Source of the DNA: Pseudomonadota bacterium | GTDB lineage: Bacteria; Pseudomonadota; Alphaproteobacteria; Sphingomonadales; Sphingomonadaceae | DNA length: 13,140 nucleotides | Direction of reading: 5' to 3' | NCBI GenBank assembly: GCA_029781465.1 | Contig: JAKOWQ010000226.1 | Location: 1 to 13,140, forward strand | Part shown: positions 1 through 8,040 of the stretch, piece by piece | How positions within the stretch are numbered: the first letter of the stretch is position 1 | Layout of the letters: every line of letters starts with the position of its first letter | The notes under the pieces: generated by a model | The model's input: only the letters and a program-made list of their open reading frames with translations | What the model was told of the DNA's origin: nothing | The model's database searches: none | Position numbers and translations under genes: made by a program

Positions 1-2
1 AA

Positions 3-353
3 CCGGGTGAGGTCAACCGCACGCTCGACAGCGCGGCGCGCTTCATCAACATGCACGTTGCCGCCGGTGTGCCGGAAAAGAACATCCGCGTGGTCGTGGT
101 GGTCCACGGCAAGGGCGGCGACGACCTGACCAATGACACGTTCTATGGCGCGCGCAACGAAGGCAAGGCCAACGCCAACGCCCCTCTGATCGCGCAGCTG
201 CTCGCCCACGGGGTGCAAATCTACATCTGCGGGCAGAGCGCTACGGCCTATGGGGTAAGCAAGGGCGATCTGCTGCCGGGGGTGAAGATGTCGCTTTCGG
301 CAATGAGCGCCTTCGCGCTGCTGGGCCAGCAGGGTTACGTGCTGCTGCCGTGA
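3..353 (+). CDS. DsrE/DsrF-like family protein (5' end outside window)
   Basis: The reading frame is open from the left edge, so the N-terminus is missing; 116 residues are visible and end at TGA 351-353. The segment VVVVHGKGGDDL followed by FYGARNEGK, the conserved-looking cysteine in YICGQSA (codon 228-230), and the end GYVLLP match the C-terminal half of DsrE/DsrF-like small sulfur-relay-fold proteins, which adopt an alpha/beta fold and often carry a reactive Cys. Members with this sequence style are frequently exported, but the signal-peptide region would lie outside the window. An internal ATG at 51 is not the start, because similar sequence continues upstream of it. A small membrane-protein gene begins 7 nt downstream, suggesting co-transcription. 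The family call is fairly secure; the biochemical role (sulfur transfer or another function) is not known from this sequence. Confidence 0.8.
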   Translation, partial: PGEVNRTLDSAARFINMHVAAGVPEKNIRVVVVVHGKGGDDLTNDTFYGARNEGKANANAPLIAQLLAHGVQIYICGQSATAYGVSKGDLLPGVKMSLSAMSAFALLGQQGYVLLP

Positions 354-360
354 GTAGGTG

Positions 361-510
361 ATGTCGCGCGCAGTTCGCCTGGGTTTGGGTCTGGCGGTTA
401 CGGCTTGTTGCCTAGCTGCCTTGTGGAAGCTCGATAGCTGGTTGGATATCGACTCCTGCCTCGATTCGGGAGGTGCATGGGATCACCAGGAGGGCGGTTG
501 CAGGCATTGA
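361..510 (+). CDS. Small single-pass membrane protein with CLDSGGAW...C motif (49 aa)
   Basis: ATG 361 opens a 49-codon frame ending at TGA 508-510, 7 nt after the DsrE-like stop. The product starts MSRAVRLGLGLAVTACCLAA: a basic N-terminus and one hydrophobic segment (about residues 7-22), which could be a membrane anchor or an uncleaved signal. The tail is short, acidic and rich in aromatic residues, DSCLDSGGAWDHQEGGC, with two cysteines 14 residues apart. Short proteobacterial proteins with a CLDxGGxW...C signature are familiar to me as uncharacterised small proteins; this is recollection, not a search. The two cysteines would face the periplasm if the N-terminus is inside and could form a disulfide (inference). 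The Shine-Dalgarno is poor (AGG 356-358, very close to the ATG), so translation may depend on re-initiation from the upstream gene. Function unknown. Confidence 0.62.
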   Translation: MSRAVRLGLGLAVTACCLAALWKLDSWLDIDSCLDSGGAWDHQEGGCRH

Positions 511-521
511 TTCCCGCCCAC

Positions 522-550
522 TTGCTGCTCTCGTCAAATTGGAGGATAAT
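522..550 (+). promoter_or_regulatory. Possible sigma-70-type promoter in front of parD
   Basis: TTGCTG (522-527) and GATAAT (545-550) are separated by exactly 17 nt, a good fit to the -35/-10 pattern. A start site about 7 nt downstream would fall on or next to the parD ATG at 557, giving a leaderless or near-leaderless message. GGAGG (541-545), the best ribosome binding site for parD with an 11-nt spacer, overlaps the -10 box by one base and would be used only on longer read-through transcripts. Toxin-antitoxin operons are commonly autoregulated at such a site, but I see no clear operator palindrome. Confidence 0.35.
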
Positions 551-556
551 CGCGTC

Positions 557-805
557 ATGACCGACCTCAGCTTCTCACTTCCAGACGACTTGGCGGCCTC
601 TTTGAAATCCCGCCTGGCCGAAGGCCACTATGCCGACGCAAGCGAATATCTGACCGAACTGGTGCGCCGCGACCTAGTCGAAACTGCGGATACGGCCTGG
701 GTTCGCGAAAAGATCGCGGAAGGCGAGGCATCTGGCTTCGTTGATTGCGACGCGCGGGAAGTCCTCAAGGAAATCGTCGCTGACCGTCACGCTCGACGTG
801 GCTGA
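557..805 (+). CDS. parD: ParD-family antitoxin (type II toxin-antitoxin)
   Basis: This 82-residue protein has the two-part build of ParD antitoxins. The N-terminal ribbon-helix-helix DNA-binding domain (TDLSFSLPDDLAASLKSRL followed by YADASEYLTELVRRDL, residues 2-40) would dimerise and bind its own promoter. The C-terminal tail (about 48-82, WVREKIAEGEASGF then REVLKEI) is the sort of helix that wraps around and neutralises ParE. The frame is open further upstream to 473, but ATG 557 begins the conserved domain and is preceded by GGAGG at 541-545. The gene overlaps the downstream toxin gene by 8 nt, the usual antitoxin-first arrangement. GC looks lower than in ruvB (hand count: 35 of 60 bases at 541-600), which fits acquisition of a mobile module but does not prove it. 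Confidence 0.88.
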   Translation: MTDLSFSLPDDLAASLKSRLAEGHYADASEYLTELVRRDLVETADTAWVREKIAEGEASGFVDCDAREVLKEIVADRHARRG

Positions 806-1094
806 TATCATCCTGAGTCGGGCGGCTCGCTCCGATTTGGTAGAAATCGGCGAATATGGCGACGCGCAATTCGGCTGCGCTGCCGCCGATGTCTATCTAA
901 TGGACATCGAACGGGCCTTTGACCGCCTGGCAGACTTCCCACAAAGCGGCGAGGCAAGGCCAACGTGGGGGCACGGATTCCGCTGCCTGGTCTGCAACCG
1001 CCATCGGATTGTCTATCGCTTGCGCGGTTCAACTGTTGAGATATTCCGCATCCTCCATCATTCGCGCGACGTTCCCCGGCATCTCCAACCATGA
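798..1094 (+). CDS. parE: ParE/RelE-superfamily toxin
   Basis: The 98-residue product fits the ParE/RelE fold: an N-terminal strand and helices (ILSRAARSDLVEIGEYG, 5-21), a central FDRLADFPQSGEARP (41-55), then strands with FRCLVCNRHRIVYRLRG (61-77) and the characteristic end EIFRILHHSRDVPRHL (81-96). Characterised ParE toxins inhibit DNA gyrase, though RelE-like relatives cleave mRNA; which applies here cannot be decided by eye. GTG 798 is chosen as start because it gives the normal family length and begins directly at the first strand; a TTG at 741 would add 19 unrelated residues that overlap parD deeply. The start overlaps the parD stop, so the toxin is probably made by translational coupling to its antitoxin. 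Its stop codon lies inside the ATGA that also starts ruvB, an unusual neighbour for a toxin. Confidence 0.87.
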   Translation: MADIILSRAARSDLVEIGEYGDAQFGCAAADVYLMDIERAFDRLADFPQSGEARPTWGHGFRCLVCNRHRIVYRLRGSTVEIFRILHHSRDVPRHLQP

Positions 1095-2131
1095 CCGACA
1101 ACCCGCTCCTCTCCCCGGCCCGTCAGAGCGAAGACGCCGATGCGGCGCTTCGGCCCAAGAGCCTGGATGAATTCGTCGGGCAGGCGGCGGCCAAGGACAA
1201 TCTGCGCGTGTTCATCGAGAGCGCGCGGTCGCGGCGCGAGGCGATGGATCATGTGCTGTTCTTCGGTCCGCCGGGGCTGGGCAAGACCACGCTGGCGCAG
1301 ATCGTCGCGCGCGAGCTGGGGGTGGGGTTTCGGGCGACCAGCGGCCCGGTGATTGCCAAAGCCGGCGATCTGGCGGCGTTGCTCACCAACCTGGAGCACG
1401 GCGACGTGCTGTTCATCGACGAGATTCACCGCCTCAACCCGCAGGTCGAGGAAGTGCTCTATCCGGCGATGGAAGACCGCGCCCTCGATCTGATTATCGG
1501 CGAGGGGCCCTCGGCGCGTTCGGTGCGGATCGATCTGCCGCCCTTCACCCTCGTTGGCGCGACCACCCGGCAGGGCCTGCTCACCACGCCGCTGCGCGAC
1601 CGGTTCGGGATTCCGGTGCGGCTCAATTTCTACACCGTTGCGGAACTGGAACGGGTGGTGACGCGCGGTGCCGCGCTGCTGGGTATCGGGATCGACGGCG
1701 AGGGCGCGCGCGAGATCGCGCGGCGCGCGCGCGGCACGCCCCGGGTTGCCGGGCGGTTGCTGCGCCGGGTGCGCGATTTCGCCCATGTCGCGGGCGATGC
1801 CACGATTACCCGCACGATTGCCGATGATGCGCTCAACCGGCTTGAGGTTGACGCGCTCGGGCTCGATGCGATGGACCGGCGCTATCTCACCATGATTGCC
1901 GAGATCTACAAGGGCGGCCCGGTCGGCGTGGAAACGCTGGCCGCGGGCCTCGCCGAGCCGCGCGACACGATCGAGGACGTGGTCGAGCCTTTCCTGATCC
2001 AGCTGGGGCTGGTCGCGCGCACCGCGCGCGGGCGCGCGCTTAACGATCGGGGGTGGCAACACCTGGGAATCGCCCCGCCGACAGAGCCGCAGGGCGCCCT
2101 GTTCGATAGCGGCGAAGGCGCTGGCAAGTAG
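1091..2131 (+). CDS. ruvB: Holliday junction branch migration DNA helicase RuvB
   Basis: RuvB is the hexameric AAA+ motor that, with RuvA, drives branch migration of Holliday junctions for resolution by RuvC in recombination and replication-fork repair. The 346-residue product is of normal length. Walker A GPPGLGKTT is at 59-67, Walker B DVLFIDEIHR at 105-114, sensor 1 region GATTRQGLL at 156-164, and the arginine-finger segment LRDRFG at 168-173. Sensor 2 GTPRVAGRLLRRVRDF is at 215-230, and a C-terminal winged helix ends with LNDRGWQHLG. The start ATG 1091 shares ATGA with the parE stop. The bases before it (ttccccggcatctccaacc) hold no purine-rich Shine-Dalgarno, so expression probably relies on coupling to parE translation. 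ruvA and ruvC are not visible; they could lie upstream of the DsrE-like gene. The short Pro/Gly-rich tail after about 325 is not conserved in the family. Confidence 0.97.
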   Translation: MTDNPLLSPARQSEDADAALRPKSLDEFVGQAAAKDNLRVFIESARSRREAMDHVLFFGPPGLGKTTLAQIVARELGVGFRATSGPVIAKAGDLAALLTNLEHGDVLFIDEIHRLNPQVEEVLYPAMEDRALDLIIGEGPSARSVRIDLPPFTLVGATTRQGLLTTPLRDRFGIPVRLNFYTVAELERVVTRGAALLGIGIDGEGAREIARRARGTPRVAGRLLRRVRDFAHVAGDATITRTIADDALNRLEVDALGLDAMDRRYLTMIAEIYKGGPVGVETLAAGLAEPRDTIEDVVEPFLIQLGLVARTARGRALNDRGWQHLGIAPPTEPQGALFDSGEGAGK

Positions 2132-2358
2132 CATTTTTGCCCTGCGCGGTTGGGAATTGTCCCGCCAACGGTTTCAATTTGGGACAGGTGCCGACGATTG
2201 CCGGGGCAAATGCACCGATTCCCGCATCGGGACCGCCAAAACAGGGTTAACGCAGTTGTCGCTTTAACTTTCCTCTGCGTTTTTGGTCCTACAGGGGTGT
2301 GCCGAAAGCCAGTGGCGGGCGGCATGGGTACCCCGGGAGCAACGGAAAGTTATTGCAT
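2132..2358. other. Intergenic region with small inverted repeats
   Basis: The 227 bp between ruvB and the Ser/Thr-rich protein contain no convincing gene. GTTGG (2149-2153) and CCAAC (2165-2169) can form a short stem with an additional GGA/TCC pairing inside, followed by GGTTTCAATTT; this could be a weak ruvB terminator. An alternative stem pairs TGTCCC (2158-2163) with GGGACA (2181-2186), sharing bases with the first, so the two are mutually exclusive. The second half is more AT-rich than its surroundings, with GTTAAC and TTTAACTTT near 2246-2271, and presumably carries the promoter of the downstream gene, but no clear -35/-10 pair is evident. A GTG at 2299 is in frame with the downstream gene but lacks support as a start. 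Confidence 0.4.
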
Positions 2359-3324
2359 ATGTCGGTTCGGATGGCCCTGACGAAACTGGCGGCGTTTGCC
2401 GCGGGCGGCGCGGTGATTGGCGGCGGCGCGGTGCATGTCGCCGAAGCCCCGGCAAGCAGCGTAACCTATGTGAAGCATGCCAAGACGGCCCAGGCCCCGG
2501 TCCGCTACCGCAAGGCCAAGCGGGTTGCCGCAGCGCCGCGCAAGGTCAAGCGGATCCGCCGCGTGGTTACCCGCACCACCACCTGCACCCAGCCCGAACA
2601 GCCGCAGCTGGCGATGATGCCGGCCTATGTGCCGCAGCTTCCGCCCCAGCCGATGCCCGAAGGTGGCAGCGGCGGCGGCAGCACCGTGGTGGTCGGCGGT
2701 TCGGGCGGAATGGGCTTCGGCGGCGGCTTCTTCGGCGGTTTCTTCGGCGGCAGCGGCGGTTCGAGCGGCTCGGTCGTGGTCACCTCGACCACCACGGGCT
2801 CGACCTCGAGCTCGACCTCGGGTGGATCGACTTCCACTTCGGGCGGCTCGACCTCGACCTCGAGCGGCGGCATCACCAGCTCGACCACCACGGGCGGTGT
2901 TTCGACCTCGACCGGCGGTGTTTCGACTTCGACCTCGACCTCGACCAGCTCGGGCAATGTCTCGACCTCGTCGGGCAATGTCAGCACGTCTTCGGGCAAC
3001 TACAGCTCGACCTCGACCTCCTCGTCGGGCAATGTTTCCTCGTCGACCTCGTCGTCGACTTCGGGGAACGTCTCCTCGTCAACCTCGACTTCGACCTCGT
3101 CGTCGACCTCGGGCAACGTCTCCTCGTCGAGTTCGACTTCGTCGTCGACCTCCACCTCGTCCTCGACCAGCTCGTCGACTTCGACCAGCAGCGGAACGAC
3201 CAGCGGCACCACCAGCGGTACCACCAGCGGGACCGAAGTTCCCGCGCCGCCGATGCTGCTGCTGTTCGGTGCCGCCGCGGCCACGGTGTTCAGCCGTCGG
3301 CGGATCGCCAAGCCGCAGGGCTGA
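2359..3324 (+). CDS. Exported Ser/Thr-rich low-complexity protein with PEP-CTERM-like sorting signal
   Basis: The 321-residue product has a signal sequence (basic MSVRMALTK, hydrophobic to about 26, likely cleavage after AEA at 28-30). A strongly basic segment follows (40-72, rich in K and R), then a lone Cys at 76, a Pro-rich patch (82-100) and Gly-rich repeats with GGFFGGFFGG (101-137). Residues 138-292 are almost only Ser, Thr, Gly and a few Asn/Val. The end is VPAPP (294-298), a hydrophobic run (299-311) and RRR (313-315). That tripartite end matches PEP-CTERM/VPxP sorting signals, which exosortase systems process in Gram-negative bacteria with extracellular polysaccharide; the Ser/Thr stretch is a plausible O-glycosylation target (inference). 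Start ATG 2359 has GGAAAG at 2344-2349; a GTG at 2299 would put a hydrophilic extension before the signal peptide. No exosortase is visible here. Role likely cell surface or biofilm, not proven. Confidence 0.72.
   Translation: MSVRMALTKLAAFAAGGAVIGGGAVHVAEAPASSVTYVKHAKTAQAPVRYRKAKRVAAAPRKVKRIRRVVTRTTTCTQPEQPQLAMMPAYVPQLPPQPMPEGGSGGGSTVVVGGSGGMGFGGGFFGGFFGGSGGSSGSVVVTSTTTGSTSSSTSGGSTSTSGGSTSTSSGGITSSTTTGGVSTSTGGVSTSTSTSTSSGNVSTSSGNVSTSSGNYSSTSTSSSGNVSSSTSSSTSGNVSSSTSTSTSSSTSGNVSSSSSTSSSTSTSSSTSSSTSTSSGTTSGTTSGTTSGTEVPAPPMLLLFGAAAATVFSRRRIAKPQG
2770..3234 (+). repeat. TCG/ACC low-complexity coding repeat (Ser/Thr tract)
   Basis: About 465 bp of the surface-protein gene are built from degenerate TCGACC/TCGTCG/TCGACT hexamers. 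A longer irregular unit reads Ser-Gly-Asn-Val/Tyr-Ser, with six copies between about residues 199 and 256 (GNVSTS twice, GNYSST, GNVSSS twice, GNVSSSS). A Thr-Ser-Gly-Thr repeat closes the tract. Such tracts can change length by slippage or recombination. The near-absence of stop codons in other frames creates spurious open frames on both strands here. Confidence 0.85.
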
Positions 3325-3355
3325 GGGGCGACGATCACAGCATCAACAAGGTGGC

Positions 3356-3379
3356 AGGGCGGTCCGCAAGGGCCGCCCT
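3356..3379 (+). terminator. Hairpin terminator candidate for the Ser/Thr-rich protein gene
   Basis: AGGGCGG (3356-3362) pairs perfectly with CCGCCCT (3373-3379). TCC/GGG extends the stem around a GCAA loop, giving roughly 10 pairs with a GNRA-type tetraloop, 31 nt after the stop. The following run (CCTCGTTTGT) is only weakly T-rich, so termination efficiency is uncertain. Confidence 0.5.
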
Positions 3380-3402
3380 CCTCGTTTGTGGGGCAAGGAA
3401 AA

Positions 3403-3430
3403 GGGCGCCACCCCCGTGGGGATGGCGCCC
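3403..3430 (-). terminator. Rho-independent terminator of acnA
   Basis: GGGCGCCA (3403-3410) and TGGCGCCC (3423-3430) form a perfect 8-bp stem extended by CCCC/GGGG pairing with a one-base bulge. On the minus strand the hairpin lies about 27 nt beyond the acnA stop and is followed by TTTTCCTT, which fits an intrinsic terminator for that strand. Together with the hairpin at 3356-3379 it separates two convergent genes. Confidence 0.72.
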
Positions 3431-3457
3431 TGGCAATTTCCGGCGCTGGCGCGGCGA

Positions 3458-6133
<2,676 letters not shown>

Positions 6134-6144
6134 AGCCGCGTGAT

Positions 6145-6149
6145 CTCCT
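6145..6149 (-). promoter_or_regulatory. Shine-Dalgarno of acnA
   Basis: AGGAG on the minus strand, 11 nt before ATG 6133. It decides for this start over the open in-frame extension that reaches 6238. Confidence 0.7.
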
Positions 6150-6209
6150 GATGTGGAGGCCCCGGGGGACTGCGCTTCGCTGGTGCAGCAGGGCCAGTTG
6201 TCGGCGCCG

Positions 6210-6238
6210 CCGATGCGCGCGAATCCTCGTTGCGTCAA
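6210..6238 (-). promoter_or_regulatory. Tentative acnA promoter
   Basis: In the 127-bp gap before acnA the minus strand carries TTGACG (6238-6233), close to the ideal -35. At a 17-nt spacing the -10 position holds only CATCGG, a weak match. The rest of the gap shows GGGC-TGTG-GCCC just after the transporter stop (a 4-bp stem, too small to call a terminator) and nothing else recognisable. Confidence 0.25.
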
Positions 6239-6260
6239 GGGCCACAGCCCCCAAAAGCGA

Positions 6261-7145
6261 TCAAAGCGCGGTCTGCTCGATATGTTTGCGCGGCGCGGCG
6301 AGCAGGCATCCTGCCACGATCAGCACCGCCCCGGCCACGGTCGGTGCGCTCAGGCCCTCACCGAACACCAGCCAGCCCAGAAGTGCCGCCCAGATGAACG
6401 CGCTGTATTCGAGCGGCAGCAGGACCTGGGTTTCCTCGCGGGCATAGCCCCATGAGATCAGCATCAGCGAGATTGCAGCCAGAACCGAAGCCCCGCCGAT
6501 TTCGGCCCATGCGCCTCCCTGGGGGACCGCTGCCAGCCAGGGCGCCGCCAGGAGCAGGAACAGGCCGGTGAAGAAAGCCTGGAACATCGCCACTTCCAGC
6601 GGGCCGGCGAGCTGGGCCTGACGGCGCTGGAGAATCAGGTTCCAGGCATAGGTCAGCGCCGAAAACAGGATTGCGGCAATCCCCCAGGCGACCTTCGGAT
6701 CGTATTCGCCCCGGCCCAGGCGGGCGGCGGCAATCACCAGCACTCCGGCCAGCCCCAGCGCCGAGGCAAGCAGCGCGGTCCGTCCGATCGTCTCGCCCAG
6801 CAGCGCGGCGGCCAGGTAGAGCGCGATCAGCGGGGCGATGAAGGATATTGCCATGCCCTCGGCCAGCGGGAGATATTTCAGCCCCCAGAAGAAGCTGGTC
6901 GCCATCACCGCCGAGTTGAGTCCGCGCTGGGCGTGAAGCCGCATGATCGCGCCCCTGGGCCAGTGCCCACCCTTCAGCTTCCACAGCGGAGCAATCAGCA
7001 CGATCCCGACCAGCGAGCGCCACAGCATGGCATTGTAGGCGCCGAGCGACAGGCTCGCGCTCTTCATCAGCGCGTCCATCACCGAAAAGCTGGCGATCCC
7101 CGCCGCGACGGCAAGGAACGGCATGGCATGGTGGTGGCGCTGCAT
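6261..7145 (-). CDS. EamA/DMT-superfamily transporter
   Basis: The 294-residue, strongly hydrophobic product has two EamA repeats (about 8-140 and 152-286) and roughly ten membrane helices, the standard drug/metabolite transporter build. Each repeat ends in the typical proline-to-Glu helix pattern: PLIALYLAAALLGE (105-118) and PLEYSAFIWAALLGWLVFGE (244-263). The family includes exporters and importers of amino acids, nucleotides and other small metabolites; the substrate cannot be read from sequence. The gene starts 24 nt after mmsB on the same strand, so it is probably the last gene of the valine operon, and it could move a branched-chain intermediate (inference only). ATG 7145 follows GGAGG with an unusually short 3-nt spacer; Met8 (ATG 7124) is an alternative start without its own visible ribosome binding site. 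Confidence 0.88.
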   Translation of the reverse strand: MQRHHHAMPFLAVAAGIASFSVMDALMKSASLSLGAYNAMLWRSLVGIVLIAPLWKLKGGHWPRGAIMRLHAQRGLNSAVMATSFFWGLKYLPLAEGMAISFIAPLIALYLAAALLGETIGRTALLASALGLAGVLVIAAARLGRGEYDPKVAWGIAAILFSALTYAWNLILQRRQAQLAGPLEVAMFQAFFTGLFLLLAAPWLAAVPQGGAWAEIGGASVLAAISLMLISWGYAREETQVLLPLEYSAFIWAALLGWLVFGEGLSAPTVAGAVLIVAGCLLAAPRKHIEQTAL

Positions 7146-7169
7146 GATCCTCCCCGCCGGACTTGCCCG

Positions 7170-8039
7170 TCAGAGAGTCTTGATGATCCCCGAGAAGTCC
7201 GTTGCCCCGTTACCCGCGGCGGCGAATTCTTCATAGAGCTGCCCGGCGCGTGTCCCCATCGGAACCTTCGCGCCCGCGCTTGCCGCAGCCTCGATCGCCA
7301 GGTTGAGGTCCTTGAGCATCAGCGCTGCCGCGAACCCGCCCTGATAGCCGTTGTCGGCCGGGCTGGCCGGGCCGACACCCGGAACCGGGCAATAGGAGGT
7401 CATCGACCACGATTGGCCCGAGGCCTTGCTCGAGATGTCGTAGAAGGTCTGAAGGTCCAGCCCGAGCTTTTCGGCCAGGGCAAAGGCTTCGCAGGTCGCG
7501 ATCATCGTCGCGCCCAGGATCATGTTGTTGCAGATCTTGGCGGCCTGTCCCGCGCCCGATGCGCCCGCGTGGATCACCGCCTTGCCCATCGCGGAGAGGA
7601 TCGGCTCGGCGCGGGCGAAGGCAGCGTCGCTGCCGCCGACCATGAAGGTGAGGGTCCCGCCATTGGCAGCCGCGATCCCGCCCGAAACCGGGGCATCGAC
7701 CATCGCATAACCGGCCGTTTCCGCGGCTTGCGCAACCTTGCGCGCGGTATCGACATCGATGGTCGAGCAATCGAGCAGCAAGGCAGAGGCGGGGGCCTGG
7801 CCGATCACGTCATGGGTATAGACGCTCTCCACGATCTTGCCGTTGGGCAGCATCGAAACCACTGCCTCGGCGCCTTGAACCGCCTCGCGCGCCGAAGTGT
7901 AGGTGGCGCAGCCGTTTTCCGCCGCGCGGGTAAGCGCATCCGGGGAAAGATCGAAGGCGTGAACCTCATGCCCCGCCTTGACCAGATTCGCGGCCATCCC
8001 GCCGCCCATGTTGCCAAGGCCGATGAAGGCGATTTTCAT
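7170..8039 (-). CDS. mmsB: 3-hydroxyisobutyrate dehydrogenase
   Basis: This enzyme oxidises 3-hydroxyisobutyrate to methylmalonate semialdehyde with NAD+ in valine breakdown. The 289-residue product shows the beta-hydroxyacid dehydrogenase layout. The dinucleotide fold is IAFIGLGNMGGGMAANL (3-19), the substrate-binding motif is DAPVSGGIAAANGGTL (115-130), the catalytic lysine is K168 in GAGQAAKICNN, and KDLNLA is at 243-248. The length is close to the usual 290-300. The frame is open upstream, but ATG 8039 starts exactly at the nucleotide-binding strand, lies 1 nt after the stop of the enoyl-CoA hydratase gene, and has GGAAGGG (8048-8054) 8 nt before it. Related 2-hydroxy-3-oxopropionate reductases share the fold, but the neighbouring valine genes favour the mmsB assignment. 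Confidence 0.94.
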   Translation of the reverse strand: MKIAFIGLGNMGGGMAANLVKAGHEVHAFDLSPDALTRAAENGCATYTSAREAVQGAEAVVSMLPNGKIVESVYTHDVIGQAPASALLLDCSTIDVDTARKVAQAAETAGYAMVDAPVSGGIAAANGGTLTFMVGGSDAAFARAEPILSAMGKAVIHAGASGAGQAAKICNNMILGATMIATCEAFALAEKLGLDLQTFYDISSKASGQSWSMTSYCPVPGVGPASPADNGYQGGFAAALMLKDLNLAIEAAASAGAKVPMGTRAGQLYEEFAAAGNGATDFSGIIKTL

Positions 8040-8040
8040 G

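Noticed and set aside
1058..2134. 358-codon minus-strand frame opposite ruvB
   Set aside because: ruvB has all AAA+ motifs on the plus strand; the opposite frame is a GC-bias artefact.
2625..2999. Minus-strand frame encoding a Val-Glu-Pro-rich repeat protein
   Set aside because: It is the reverse reading of the Ser/Thr hexamer tract; only the plus-strand frame has a signal peptide and sorting signal.
2764..3234. CRISPR-like array suggested by repeated hexamers
   Set aside because: The units are short, contiguous and degenerate, with no spacers of constant length, and all lie in frame in a Ser/Thr-rich coding region.
6134..6238. 35-residue N-terminal extension of AcnA
   Set aside because: The standard AcnA N-terminus and AGGAG at 6145-6149 support ATG 6133; the extension has no family counterpart that I recognise.
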